Source: Akkermansia sp. RCC_12PD (GTDB lineage Bacteria > Verrucomicrobiota > Verrucomicrobiia > Verrucomicrobiales > Akkermansiaceae). From it: DNA of 64,000 nucleotides. The DNA lies in the NCBI RefSeq assembly GCF_036417355.1, contig NZ_CP143889.1:1116001-1180000 (forward strand). The letters run 5' to 3'. The notes under the pieces are model-generated. The model was not told the origin of the DNA, did not search any database, and saw only the letters and a program-made list of their open reading frames with translations. Shown here one piece after another: positions 16,758-26,123 of the stretch; within the stretch, counting starts at the first letter, position 1; each line of letters begins with the position of its first letter. The translations under genes and the position numbers were made by a program.

Positions 16758-17650
16758 ATGAAACTGTTTTTTATTCTAACCTCATCCCTTTTTCTCTGCC
16801 TCTGGGCGTCCAGGCTAAATTCCCGGTGGAAGGACTGATCAAGACGGCCAGTAGCGGAGCCATTCAGGGCAAAGCCATTCTGATGAAGGCGGAAAACGCG
16901 GAACTGGCCGGCAGCAAGCTGGAAAGAATAAACTCCAATAAATTCATTGCCGGCATGGCCAAAAAGGATTCCGGCGCCAGTTGGAAAATCAATGTCCCCA
17001 ACGATGGGGAATACATTCTTGAAATCTGGTACGTTTTTCCTTGGACGGCAAGCGCTTCCGCACAATATGAACTGCAATGCGGTTCCTCCCCCTCCTTCGT
17101 GTGGAAAGTACCGACCAACGGCGGAGGCATCAATGACGGAAGCATTTACCATCCGGGGAGCATGAAGCTCACCAAGGGGAAACAAACCTTTACCATCAGG
17201 AAAAAAGGAAGGGACGGCATCTATGTCCGCTACATCCGCCTGATTCCGACAGACATTTTTCCGGTGGTGCAGCCGACGGCGGGAGGAAAAATCATCCTCA
17301 CTCCGGAGAACTGCTTCATCTCCCACGCACAGGCCAAGGACCTCGGAAAATTCAATGTTTTGTCTCACTTCAGTTCCGTCAGCTGGGACATTGAGACGAA
17401 AAAGGGAGGCACGTACACGGTAACGACGGATTACGCCATAGCCGCGCCTGCCTCCACCCTTCTCAAGATAGGTTATTCCGTAAACGGCAACCTGGAGGAA
17501 TTCACCTTCCCGGGAACGGGCGGCTGGACCAAATTTGCCAAATACTCTCCCGGCGCCATCACCCTGCTGCCGGGGAAATGCACGCTGACCGTGAAGGGAA
17601 TAACGAGCGGCGCCGAAACAAAATCCATCTTGCTCGTTCCAGAAACCTGA
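16758..17650 (+). CDS. Secreted protein with two tandem beta-sandwich (CBM-like) modules; one-base frameshift in signal peptide
   Basis: An ATG at 16758 opens a good signal peptide (MKLFFILTSSLF), but that frame ends soon after. The mature protein continues in a different frame (SLPLGVQA, then KFPVEG). Restoring one T in the T5 run at 16789-16793 joins them and gives a clean Val-Gln-Ala cleavage site. The mature part has two similar domains: about ILMKAENAELAGSKLERINS to YVRYIRLIPTDIF, and ILTPENCFISHA to the end. Both resemble CBM6/35-like or fucosidase-associated beta-sandwiches. A carbohydrate-binding role is inference. An in-frame ATG at 16718 has no ribosome-binding site. Confidence 0.6.
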
Positions 17651-17812
17651 ACCAAGATTCCATTCCCCGGCCCATGAGACAAGGGCGCCGGCGTTCTGGG
17701 GAGACATGAACACCGCCTAACCCGGGGATGGCAAGGAAGTGTTCCGAAAAAGCCGGACAGACATCGGCCTTGCTCCCACCGGGAAGACGCCGGATACTGG
17801 CGGCCAGCATTC

Positions 17813-19222
17813 ATGGAAAAACTGCCGACATCCTCCCGGTCCCTGCGCTACCTGCCTTTTCTGGTGGCATCGGCGTTCTTCATGCAGATGCTGGATGCCA
17901 CCATCCTGAATACGGCCATTCCTACGATTGCGCGCAGCTTCCACACCCATCCGCTGCAGCTCCATTCCCTGGTCACCGCCTACATGCTGACGGTGTGCGT
18001 GCTGATACCGGCCTCCGGATGGGTCTCCGACAAATTGGGGTCGCGCCGCACCTTCCTCTTCGCCATCTCCCTGTTCACGTTCGGCTCCCTGCTCTGCGCC
18101 CTTTCCACCTCCGTCGCCATGATGACGGCCTGCCGTGTCGTCCAGGGCATCGGCGGGGCGTTCCTGATGCCTGTGGGGCGTCTGGTCATCCTGCGCTCCT
18201 ACCCGCGCTCCATGTTCGTCAACGTCCTGAACATCGTGACCATCCCGGCGCTGCTGGGGCCCCTGCTCGGTCCCGTGCTGGGCGGCATCATCGTGCAGTA
18301 CATCTCCTGGCACTGGATATTCCTGATCAACATTCCCGTGGGACTGGTGGGCCTGTGGGCCACGCGGAAGCTGATGCCGGACCTGAAGGCCGTCAAGGAA
18401 CAGAAGTTCGACTGGCCGGGATTTCTGTTTTTCTCTGCTTCCGCTCTACTGATCACAATGAGCCTTTCCACGGAGGGAGGGTCCCCGGACAAGACCCGGA
18501 TGGGGATTCTCCTGACGGCAGGGATTCTTTTCCAGACCGTGTACTGGGTGCTGGCGTTCCGGTCGGAAACGCCGCTTTTTAGCCCCTCCCTGTTCCGTAT
18601 CCGAAACTTTGCCATCGGCATAGCCGGAAACATCGTCTGCCGCCTGGGCGGGAGCTGCCTGCCTTACCTGATCCCCCTCTTCTTCCAGGTGGTGCTGGGG
18701 TATTCCGCCCTTAAATCCGGCATGTCCCTGATTCCTTTGGCCGTGAGCAACCTTCTGGCAAAGACGGTGGCCCCGCGGCTGCTTGGAAAATTCGGCTATC
18801 GGAACATCATGGTCATCAATACTTTCACGATCGGGAGCCTGCTGGCGGCTTTCTATTTCATCGGTCCCGGCACTCGTGAATTCACCCTGCTGGCCATGCT
18901 CGCCCTGCTGGGAGCAGCCAACTCCATCCAGTTCACCTGCATGAATACCCTGACACTGATTGATCTGCCGAACGCGGACGCCAGCAGCGGGAATTCCCTG
19001 CTTTCCATGATCATGCAGTTGTCCATTGCCGTCAGCATCGCAGCGGCTTCCTTGCTGCTGGACTGTTTCGGCGGCCATGCCGCCACTTCCGGGCCTGCCG
19101 TGGAATCGGCCTTTCACGCCACGTTCGTCACCATCGGAACGATTGCGGCGGCAAGTTCCTTCATCTTCGCCCTGGTGGACAAGGACAAGGGCAAAACCCG
19201 CAAAAAGCGGAAAACCGCATGA
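17813..19222 (+). CDS. MFS multidrug exporter, DHA2 (EmrB/QacA) family
   Basis: 469 residues with 13-14 predicted membrane helices. The DHA2 motif C region is visible as LGPLLGPVLGGIIVQYISWHWIFLINIP near residues 138-165. Motif A (GWVSDKLGSRRTF) follows helix 2, and the helix 1 motif MLDATILNTAIPTIA is intact. Such proteins export lipophilic drugs or bile compounds by proton antiport. No TolC or membrane-fusion partner is adjacent, so it may act alone in the inner membrane. The basic tail DKDKGKTRKKRK is cytoplasmic. Substrate unknown. Confidence 0.85.
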   Translation: MEKLPTSSRSLRYLPFLVASAFFMQMLDATILNTAIPTIARSFHTHPLQLHSLVTAYMLTVCVLIPASGWVSDKLGSRRTFLFAISLFTFGSLLCALSTSVAMMTACRVVQGIGGAFLMPVGRLVILRSYPRSMFVNVLNIVTIPALLGPLLGPVLGGIIVQYISWHWIFLINIPVGLVGLWATRKLMPDLKAVKEQKFDWPGFLFFSASALLITMSLSTEGGSPDKTRMGILLTAGILFQTVYWVLAFRSETPLFSPSLFRIRNFAIGIAGNIVCRLGGSCLPYLIPLFFQVVLGYSALKSGMSLIPLAVSNLLAKTVAPRLLGKFGYRNIMVINTFTIGSLLAAFYFIGPGTREFTLLAMLALLGAANSIQFTCMNTLTLIDLPNADASSGNSLLSMIMQLSIAVSIAAASLLLDCFGGHAATSGPAVESAFHATFVTIGTIAAASSFIFALVDKDKGKTRKKRKTA

Positions 19223-19247
19223 CGGTGAGCGGAACTTTTCCTTCCGT

Positions 19248-19718
19248 TCAGGAACAGGAAACCTCCCCGCCCGTTTCAAGGGAACAACACTGGGCAAACT
19301 GCGCGCGCGACTCTTCCAGGTCAATCGGCTTCTTGTCCGGTCCCAGGGCCACGTAAACGAGTTCGGCTTCCGTGATCTTGGCCACGTTGTTGCACAGCTT
19401 GGTCAGACGCTCCGCATACACCACCACCCTCACCGTCAGGGATGTACGCCCAACCCTGATGATGTCCGTGTAAAAGGAGACCACATCCCCCACCATCACG
19501 GGGGCTTCAAAAGTCAGGCTGCTGACGGCCCGCGTCACAATATAGCGGCTCAGCGCATAGCGCATGGCCGTGCTGGCGCCCGCAAGGTCCACCTGGCTCA
19601 TTACCCAGCCTCCGAACACGTCGCCGTGCTGGTTGGTATCCGCCGGCATGGGTTCCACGCGCAGGGCGGGCATGCGCCCTTCCGGGAGTCTGTTCTCCTC
19701 GTATATGGTGTCTTTCAT
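19248..19718 (-). CDS. Acyl-CoA thioesterase (YciA/BACH hotdog fold)
   Basis: About 156 residues from the ATG at 19718; longer readings add a non-conserved hydrophobic stretch. The hotdog core begins with DTNQHGDVFGGWVMSQVDLA, where Asn and Asp in the N-x-x-G-D-x-F-G-G-W motif are the family's active-site signature, followed by VTRAVSSLTFEAPVMVGDVV. It hydrolyses fatty acyl-CoA or short acyl-CoA in the cytosol. A TATAAT hexamer lies just upstream of the start on the minus strand (about 19730). It stands alone between the MFS gene and a decayed small gene. Confidence 0.85.
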   Translation of the reverse strand: MKDTIYEENRLPEGRMPALRVEPMPADTNQHGDVFGGWVMSQVDLAGASTAMRYALSRYIVTRAVSSLTFEAPVMVGDVVSFYTDIIRVGRTSLTVRVVVYAERLTKLCNNVAKITEAELVYVALGPDKKPIDLEESRAQFAQCCSLETGGEVSCS

Positions 19719-19957
19719 TTTAGGAATTATTATAATTAACAGAAAAATGCTCGTATATTCCCCTCCGGGTGTAAAGAGAAAAAGGAGAAAGCGGGCTTTC
19801 CCCCGCAAAAGATCGTTTTCGTAGAATAGGTTCGTCCGGTATTCACAGTCTTTTGGCCGCCATGGGAGATGTGACCGTATTGGTTTGCCGCGTGAAGTAT
19901 TGCGTCTTATCGGGCTTTTTCCTGCAATGATCTTCTTCCGGAACTTGTCTCACCCTC

Positions 19958-20219
19958 ATGCAACAGGACCACCAGCCCAAGACAAAGGAAGTGGACGGCA
20001 AGGAATACCCCGCTTCCGAATTCGCCTATGTGCCTGATCCGGAAAAAACCTTCCACTTGGAAGCTCCCGATTTTTGACGCCCACCATGTAGGGGGCGCCC
20101 TGGCCGCCATGACGAGCGACTACCGCGGCAATCCGGTGGAAATCCCGGAACGCGACCGGAAGGCCGTCATGGAAAAGATCATGGCGCGCAGGGACCAACT
20201 GGAAAAAGGCCGCCGTTGA
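19958..20219 (+). pseudogene. Small protein gene broken by one extra A in a six-A run
   Basis: The first frame (ATG 19958) gives MQQDHQPKTKEVDGKEYPAS then EFAYVPDPEK. The next frame gives PSTWKLPIFDAHHVGGALAA then MTSDYRGNPVEIPERDRKAV and so on to a stop at 20219. Removing one A from the A6 run at 20043-20048 yields DPEKPSTWKLP, a motif seen in small phage- or plasmid-related proteins, and a continuous 86-residue protein. So the gene is either frameshifted or carries a homopolymer sequencing error. Function unknown; the C-terminus is a charged helix. Confidence 0.65.
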
Positions 20220-20746
20220 AATCCGCGAAATGCGGGGACGGCGGATTTATCAGGAACGGTATCCGGTCCTGAAAAAACAGGGCCCGCCATGAATCGCGCC
20301 CGTCAGCACGGCGACGTCTGTTCTGCATATCGGAAATACAAGGGATTCGACCCGCCGCCATAGGCGACACACGCAGACACATATCCGTCACCAGGGGTCG
20401 GAATCCCGGAAATGCCGCCGGTTAGTGGGTGATTACGGCCATTCCGCTGCCCGTCAAACATGAAGTATTCCGGAACAGTCTGCTGGATGCCGGTAAAAGC
20501 AGGCAATTCCGGCGGTGGTTTTCCGGACCTCTCCATTTTATCTGCGGAGGCGGGCAATTCCCTCATTTTTTCTGTGAAATCGCATGCATTTTTCTTTCGG
20601 ATGTGGTAACATGCCGTTACCATTGCACGGCGTATCGCAGAAACGGGCTTTCCGGTGTAAAGACATTTCCGGCAGCAGGAAAAAATGGAGGAAAACACCT
20701 CTTATGTATATCCCCGGCGGTACCCTGCACATTCCATTCAGGCAGC
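20220..20746. other. Intergenic region, no gene supported
   Basis: Begins with a hairpin (AAATCCGC / GCGGATTT, 20219-20248) that may end transcription of the small broken gene. The rest shows overlapping chance frames only. One minus-strand frame (20303-20698) has a Gly/Asn-rich C-terminal part, but no start signal or family I recognise. Confidence 0.4.
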
Positions 20747-21316
20747 ATGTCCGGAGAAAAAATAAAAATATGCCTCTGGCTCTTCTGGACCAATCTGTTC
20801 ATCGGTGCGTTCACCTTTGGGGGCGGCTACATTGTGGTCCCGATGATCAGCAAATATTACGTCCGGAAAAAACATTTGTTCTCCAAGGAGGAATTGTTGT
20901 CCATGGCCGCCATCGCACAATCCACGCCCGGAGCGATCGCCGTCAATCTCTCCGCCCTGGCAGGCCACCGCACCGCAGGGCTTCCGGGCGTGCTTGCCAG
21001 TTGTCTGGGCGCCGTCATTCCCTCTCTGGTCATCCTGTCCGCCGTGGCGTCCTGGTATGAGGCATTCAGCTCCAGCACTGCGGTGGAAGCCGTCCTGCGG
21101 GGGATGCAGGCGGGCGTGGCAGCCCTCATCGTGGACATTGTGGTGGACATGTGGCGGATGATTCTCCGCAAAAAATCGGCCCTGCTGAACGCCATGGTAC
21201 CGGGGGCCTTTGTAGCAAGCTTCGTCTTTCACCTCCATATAGCCGTTATTCTGGCCGTATGCTGCATCCTGAGCCTGTGGCACGTCCGAATAAAACAGGA
21301 AAGGAGATCCGGATAA
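20747..21316 (+). CDS. Chromate transporter, first half-size subunit (CHR family)
   Basis: 189 residues, five to six membrane helices. Conserved CHR features are FIGAFTFGGGYIVVPMI near the N-terminus and the AQSTPGAIAVNLSALAGHRTAGLPG block. Half-size CHR proteins work as heterodimers, in chromate resistance or sulfate/chromate movement. The ATG at 20747 starts the conserved part; longer frames upstream are non-conserved. Its TAA overlaps the next gene's ATG by one base, so the two are translationally coupled. True substrate in gut bacteria is uncertain. Confidence 0.85.
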   Translation: MSGEKIKICLWLFWTNLFIGAFTFGGGYIVVPMISKYYVRKKHLFSKEELLSMAAIAQSTPGAIAVNLSALAGHRTAGLPGVLASCLGAVIPSLVILSAVASWYEAFSSSTAVEAVLRGMQAGVAALIVDIVVDMWRMILRKKSALLNAMVPGAFVASFVFHLHIAVILAVCCILSLWHVRIKQERRSG

Positions 21317-21879
21317 TGCAGATGCTCTGGCAGCTCTTCAGCGCTTTCCTTCAAATCGGAGCGTTCAGCATCGGCGGCGGGTATGCCGTTATCCCCATGA
21401 TCCGTGACCAGGTGGTCATTCATCACGGCTGGATCACACAGAAGGTGTTTACCGACATCATCACGATCTCCCAGATGACGCCCGGCCCGCTGGCCATCAA
21501 CACATCTACCTTCGTGGGATTGCAGATAGCGGGCATTCCCGGTGCCATGACGGCTACACTGGGCTGCGTCCTTCCCGGCGTGGCGGCGGCGCTGCTGCTG
21601 CACCTTTTTTTCCAAAGGCATCGGCGTTCCCTTTACATCTCCGGCATTCTGGAAGGGTTGAAAGCGGCTTCCGTAGGCCTGATCATGTCCGCGGGCGGAA
21701 CCATCCTGATGCTGACCTTCTGCGGCACCTTTGACTGGCAATCCGTGGAAAGGGTGGACATTCCCAGCTTCATCCTGTTTGGAGCCGCTCTGTTTGCCCT
21801 GAGAAAATGGCGCGTTAACCCCATCCTGCTGATGACTCTGACGGGAGCGGCCGGATACCTTGTTTACGGGCTGCGCTGA
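21316..21879 (+). CDS. Chromate transporter, second half-size subunit (CHR family)
   Basis: 187 residues. Carries the matching CHR motifs IGAFSIGGGYAVIPMIRDQV and ISQMTPGPLAINTSTFVGLQ with the Pro-Gly-Pro element typical of the second subunit. An AAGGAG Shine-Dalgarno sits 9 bases before the ATG, inside the end of the first subunit. Start and stop overlap (TAATG), confirming the pair. Expected to form an antiparallel dimer with its neighbour in the inner membrane. Confidence 0.85.
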   Translation: MQMLWQLFSAFLQIGAFSIGGGYAVIPMIRDQVVIHHGWITQKVFTDIITISQMTPGPLAINTSTFVGLQIAGIPGAMTATLGCVLPGVAAALLLHLFFQRHRRSLYISGILEGLKAASVGLIMSAGGTILMLTFCGTFDWQSVERVDIPSFILFGAALFALRKWRVNPILLMTLTGAAGYLVYGLR

Positions 21880-22246
21880 ATCTCCGTCAATCCGCTCCTT
21901 TCTCCAAGGAAAAGGCATGGCGGCGGAAAAAACAGGCGGCCTTCTTCCCGGCCTCCATAGCTGAAAATCTGCCCGGCGAATTTGTGCAGATCACGGAAAA
22001 GGTACGGTTGAGCCTGTAATCCCAACCAAGGCACAATATTGTTCAACTTGGCAAAATCCTTGAAATATCAATGACATGGAACGCTTAAACAGCGTTTTCA
22101 ATTGAACGATCGTCCGTCTTTCAGGCCTCCACGCCTATGGGAATGCATGCAGGCGCAGCAAGCCCTGCGCAAGGTCCGGCATCAAATTTGCCTAGACCTT
22201 CCCCGGCCCGCGGTATTCCCTTCTGAACATCACGATTAATGGAAAA
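21880..22246. other. Intergenic region before the SDR gene; nothing firm
   Basis: No gene seen. The stretch near 22030-22110 is AT-richer and likely holds the promoter of the SDR gene, but I could not fix clear -35/-10 boxes. Confidence 0.4.
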
Positions 22247-23146
22247 ATGAGCAGCAAAGACATTCACGACATGCAGGACCCCCGTCATCAATTCTATGAC
22301 GGGAAATATGAAAAACAACAGCAGGAAGCGCCCGGCCTGCAATCTGACATGACCCCCGTTCCCGATTCCGGTGAAAAGAGCTATAAAGGATGCAACCGGC
22401 TGGCCGGCAGGAAGGCGCTGGTAACCGGAGGAGATTCCGGCATCGGTCGGGCGGCCGCCATCGCCTACGCCCGGGAAGGTGCGGACATTGCCCTGAACTA
22501 TCTGCCGGAAGAGCAGAGCGACGCGGAGGAAGTGGCCCGGCTGGTGGAAGCGGAAGGCCGCAATATCGTCCTTCTTCCGGGCGACCTCAGCGACGAGGAA
22601 TTCTGCAAAAATCTTATTCACGATGCCCTGGAAAAGCTCGGCGGCCTGGACATCCTGGCCCTGGTGGCTGGCAAGCAGGTAGCGACCGAGGACATTCAGG
22701 ACATCACCACGGAGCAGCTTGTCAAAACATTTGAAGTCAACGTTTTCTCGTTATTCTGGATTGCCAAGGCGGTCCTCCCCCACCTCAAGCCGGGAGCCAG
22801 CATCATCACCTGTTCTTCCATTCAGGCCTACCAGCCGGGCAAAAACCTGATTGACTACGCCTCCACCAAGGCGGCCATCATTGCCTTCAGCCGCGCCCTG
22901 GCCAAACAGGTGGCCTCCAAAGGCATCCGAGTCAACGTCGTGGCTCCCGGCCCCGTCTGGACACCCTTGCAGGTAACGGGAGGCCAGTTGCAGGAACACC
23001 TGCCGGAATTCGGCCAAAAGACGCCTCTGGAACGGGCGGGACAGCCCGTGGAATTGTCCGGCCTCTATGTCTTCCTGGCCTCCCAGGAATCAAGCTTCAT
23101 CACGGCTGAAGTCTTCGGCGTCACCGGCGGCATGCATTTGGCCTGA
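22247..23146 (+). CDS. SDR-family oxidoreductase (GsiB/YhdF-like stress dehydrogenase type)
   Basis: 299 residues. NAD(P)-binding [20 protein letters not shown] near residues 60-79, the [11 protein letters not shown] strand, catalytic Ser in [11 protein letters not shown] and the Tyr/Lys pair in [14 protein letters not shown], then PGPVWTPLQ. The N-terminal extension ([20 protein letters not shown]) is typical of the SDR branch annotated as general stress protein or glucose dehydrogenase-like in Bacillus and enterics. It reduces or oxidises a small alcohol/ketone in the cytosol; substrate unknown. Stands alone. Confidence 0.85.
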   Translation: MSSKDIHDMQDPRHQFYDGKYEKQQQEAPGLQSDMTPVPDSGEKSYKGCNRLAGRKALVTGGDSGIGRAAAIAYAREGADIALNYLPEEQSDAEEVARLVEAEGRNIVLLPGDLSDEEFCKNLIHDALEKLGGLDILALVAGKQVATEDIQDITTEQLVKTFEVNVFSLFWIAKAVLPHLKPGASIITCSSIQAYQPGKNLIDYASTKAAIIAFSRALAKQVASKGIRVNVVAPGPVWTPLQVTGGQLQEHLPEFGQKTPLERAGQPVELSGLYVFLASQESSFITAEVFGVTGGMHLA

Positions 23147-23438
23147 TGCGGATTCCTTGTCCGCAAAAAAATGCGGACTGCCGGATTTCCGTCGGCGCTG
23201 GGTATTTCCAGTATCCACGGATCATAAATCTCTACCGGTTTCCCTCTCCCAACAGGGGGAAGGGAAGCCTTTACTTCTTCAAAAACGGCGCAGGGAGGAT
23301 AATGAAGCGTGCTTTCTTTCCCATTTCAAACGGCACGTTTCCCGAAGCTCCCGGACAGAAAGTATTCGTCGGCCCTGGAAGAACTTTCCCTGTCCATCCT
23401 CCGGAAAAGAAACCGTACAAAATCATCGCTTTTCTTTC

Positions 23439-23466
23439 TTTACTCTGGGGTATCAAAAAATATGAT
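23439..23466 (+). promoter_or_regulatory. Possible promoter in the leader of the second acyltransferase gene
   Basis: TTTACT (23439-23444), 16-base spacer, TATGAT (23461-23466), 94 bases before the ATG at 23560. The 413-base gap from 23147 holds no other feature I can support. Confidence 0.4.
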
Positions 23467-23559
23467 TGTGCCTTCGTACGTTTCCCCCGCCGACTCTCTC
23501 GCGGCGGCGGCAAGCCTTCTCCCTGTAAGAAAACAACCCCTGTTCACGTACTTCCGACC

Positions 23560-24711
23560 ATGAGCACCTCTCTCTCCAACGACGCCTCCCTGCTGGCGCC
23601 CAAGCCCCATTACGCCATTCTTGACGGCCTCCGGGGAGTGGCGGCCGTCATGGTCGTGCTGTTCCACCTTTTTGAAGGAAGCCTGAGCGACCGGGAATTC
23701 CATACCGACCAAATCATCAACCACGGCTATCTTTGCGTGGACTTCTTCTTCATGCTTTCCGGCTTCGTCATCGGCTACGCCTACGATGACCGCTGGGGCA
23801 AAATGAGCCTGTGGGACTTCTGCAAGCGGCGCCTGGTCCGTTTGCAGCCCATGGTGGTGATGGGGATGCTCATCGGCGGCATCTTCTTCTACTTCCAGGA
23901 CTCAGAAATCTATCCGGCCATGGCCTCCACGCCCATGTGGGAAATGCTGCTCGTGATGACCATCGGCTTTACGCTTCTTCCCGTTCCCACCTCCATGGAC
24001 GTTCGCGGCTGGGCGGAAATGCATCCGCTGAACGGCCCGGCGTGGTCGCTCTTCTTTGAATACATTGCCAACATCCTGTACGCCACCGTCGTCAGAAGGT
24101 TTTCCAACACCTGGCTCTCCATCCTGGTCTTTCTGGCGGGCTGCGCCCTGATCCACCAATGCTTCAGCCAGGGCAACAACATCGGCGGCTGGACACTGGA
24201 CCTGGAACAACTCCAAATCGGCGCGACAAGGCTGATCTTCCCGTTCTTCGGCGGCCTGCTCCTGTTCCGCCTGGGGAAACTCGCCAGCATCCGGAACGCC
24301 TTCTGGTGGTGCAGCCTGATGCTCGTCGCAGCCATCTCCATGCCCCATGTGGGAGGCGCGGAATACTTCCGCCTGAACGGCCTTTACGATGCCTTCTGCA
24401 TCATCGTCATCTTTCCCCTGATCATCTTCATGGCCGCCAGCGGACACACGAAAGACCGCTTCTCCTCAAAAGCCTGCAAATTCCTGGGCGATATTTCCTA
24501 CCCCCTCTACATCACCCACTATCCCATCGTTTACCTTTACACGGCGTGGCTCTACAACAACAAGGTCCCCCTCTCCCAGGCGCTTCCCGTCATCGCCGGC
24601 ACGCTCATTATCTGCATAGCCCTGGCCTATGCCTGCCTGAAACTGTACGATGAACCCGTCCGCGACTGGCTGAAAAAACGCGTGCTGATGCGTACCTCCA
24701 ACCAGAAGTGA
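23560..24711 (+). CDS. Acyltransferase-3 family membrane protein (OafA-like, no SGNH domain)
   Basis: 383 residues from the ATG at 23560. Starts with YAILDGLRGVAAVMVVLFHL carrying the catalytic His, then VDFFFMLSGFVIGYAYDDRW, and about ten membrane helices. There is no periplasmic hydrolase domain, unlike the protein at 3560. Such single-domain enzymes O-acetylate sugars of surface polysaccharides or secreted glycans. Longer upstream reading is non-conserved. It is the last clearly host gene before the strain-variable region at 24.8 kb. Confidence 0.85.
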   Translation: MSTSLSNDASLLAPKPHYAILDGLRGVAAVMVVLFHLFEGSLSDREFHTDQIINHGYLCVDFFFMLSGFVIGYAYDDRWGKMSLWDFCKRRLVRLQPMVVMGMLIGGIFFYFQDSEIYPAMASTPMWEMLLVMTIGFTLLPVPTSMDVRGWAEMHPLNGPAWSLFFEYIANILYATVVRRFSNTWLSILVFLAGCALIHQCFSQGNNIGGWTLDLEQLQIGATRLIFPFFGGLLLFRLGKLASIRNAFWWCSLMLVAAISMPHVGGAEYFRLNGLYDAFCIIVIFPLIIFMAASGHTKDRFSSKACKFLGDISYPLYITHYPIVYLYTAWLYNNKVPLSQALPVIAGTLIICIALAYACLKLYDEPVRDWLKKRVLMRTSNQK

Positions 24712-24801
24712 AGAAAAAGGAGGAAGCTTTTTTGGTCATCATCAACCAAGAATCGGCACAAAAATATTATGTTGGTACAAGCTATCTGATATTTCCACGG
24801 A

Positions 24802-25776
24802 TTAACAAAATACCTGCGAAAGTTTTTTGGCTTTCAGTAACTGATCTATAGCGGTATACCGAGGCGCTTGAAGTGCTAACCTTTTATTATTCGCATCCAG
24901 CGGTATAGGTTTTATTTTTTTCAAATTTTTCACATACAGCAAGTATTTATTTGTATCCTGATATTTTTCCATAGATACGATTTCAGCATAGCAGGTGATT
25001 GCTGATACAGGAGAAACCTGGTAAATAGCTATATATTTTAACCGATCTATCATGGATGCACTAATACGTATTGCATACCAACGATTATTGCCAAGAAATT
25101 CTTTTTCAAATCCTTCTTCTCTTGCAGGTACGACCACGGTATTCAATGTCTCAGGCTTAAGGATTTTACCTTTTTCTATGACGTCCCTCACCTCTGCATT
25201 AAATGGAGTAAATTGATGAATGTAATCATTTCTATATTTAAATGTTTTAAATTCAACAATATCCGTATTAAGAGTCAATTGGCCAAGAACATTTTCCAAT
25301 TCTGGAGAAGAGTGATCAATAACAACGACAGCGTTCAACGGTTTTTCAAAAATAAGACTTTCAAGAAAAGCATCTATATTCCTGTATCCTGCACGAAGAA
25401 AACCTGCCTCAACACGTTCTCTCATGCTTTCGTCTTTCATTAAAGCATCAAGCAGAAATTCTTTTATTTTTCTGCCACTGGCCTTATATGAAATAGCAAA
25501 CTTTAAAAGCTGAGAACCGATGTGTTTATAAGGATCATGGCTGGATAATTCATTTTCAATAATGTGTAGCCTGGGTTCAACCTCAAGAGAAAAATCTATC
25601 AAGTATCCATCCGGAATTGTGATGATGCTTTCGCCGATTTGTTTCTTAATATCAATATAGATACTGTTCTCTCCAAAAATATGAGGCGCTTGTTCAATGA
25701 CAGCCGATTCAAAATCTTTTTCCAGCAGATACTCGTGACAAACGTATAACTTGTTATTGTACAAAAGTTTTTCCAT
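24802..25776 (-). CDS. Predicted PD-(D/E)XK-type nuclease, unknown family
   Basis: 324 residues, AT-rich compared with host genes. Residues 54-76 read IPDGYLIDF then LHIIENEL. Asp56 followed by Glu74-x-Glu76, and Gln89 in the next helix, fit the PD-(D/E)XK/NucS-like nuclease core. The C-terminal half (about 200-324) looks like a separate beta-rich domain (AIYQVSPVSAITCYAEIVSM), possibly ligand or nucleic acid binding. It is just outside the integrated element's left repeat. Likely a horizontally acquired defence-type gene, but that is inference. Confidence 0.6.
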   Translation of the reverse strand: MEKLLYNNKLYVCHEYLLEKDFESAVIEQAPHIFGENSIYIDIKKQIGESIITIPDGYLIDFSLEVEPRLHIIENELSSHDPYKHIGSQLLKFAISYKASGRKIKEFLLDALMKDESMRERVEAGFLRAGYRNIDAFLESLIFEKPLNAVVVIDHSSPELENVLGQLTLNTDIVEFKTFKYRNDYIHQFTPFNAEVRDVIEKGKILKPETLNTVVVPAREEGFEKEFLGNNRWYAIRISASMIDRLKYIAIYQVSPVSAITCYAEIVSMEKYQDTNKYLLYVKNLKKIKPIPLDANNKRLALQAPRYTAIDQLLKAKKLSQVFC

Positions 25777-26000
25777 ATTTTATAGTATTCTGGCGATTTT
25801 ACTTTATAGGGAGCTCCCGGAATTTGCCAGTATAATCATTGGAGCACTATATTATCAAACTCTTAACAATTACTTCCCCATATGGGAAAATAGCCTTAAA
25901 AAGGGTTCCTGCCTATTCTTCCAGAATAGCTAGAAATTCCTGATAATCTCTGTAAATGTAAAACCATTCCGGCATCAGATTTTCTATTCCTGCCAAAAGA

Positions 26001-26030
26001 AAAGCCCTGCAAGCTTTTGGCTTGCAGGGC
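26001..26030 (-). terminator. Original tRNA-Asn terminator, displaced by the element
   Basis: An 11-bp perfect stem (GCCCTGCAAGC / GCTTGCAGGGC, 26004-26030) is followed on the minus strand by TTTTCTTTT. It lies directly beyond the tRNA 3'-end copy at 26038-26085, as expected for the terminator that served tRNA-Asn before integration. Confidence 0.8.
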
Positions 26031-26037
26031 TTATTAA

Positions 26038-26085
26038 TGGCTCCCCCGGTTGGGCTCGAACCAACGACCTAGTGATTAACAGTCA
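26038..26085. repeat. attL: 48-bp copy of the tRNA-Asn 3' end
   Basis: Identical to 62287-62334, from TGGCTCCCCCGG to ATTAACAGTCA. It covers the CCA end, acceptor and T arms, variable loop and part of the anticodon arm. It then diverges, so it is an att duplicate and not a working tRNA. Confidence 0.95.
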
Positions 26086-26123
26086 TTCCGAATCGCTTAT
26101 TCCATAAGAATTTATTGCCAATG

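Noticed and set aside
16758-16793. Programmed -1 frameshifting in the T runs
   Set aside because: The frame of the T6 run does not fit the standard X XXY YYZ heptamer, and no downstream stimulatory structure was seen; a one-base indel is simpler.
20303-20698. Leftward frame before the chromate transporter pair
   Set aside because: Overlaps other chance frames, has no ribosome-binding site and no family match; the Gly/Asn-rich end alone is not enough.
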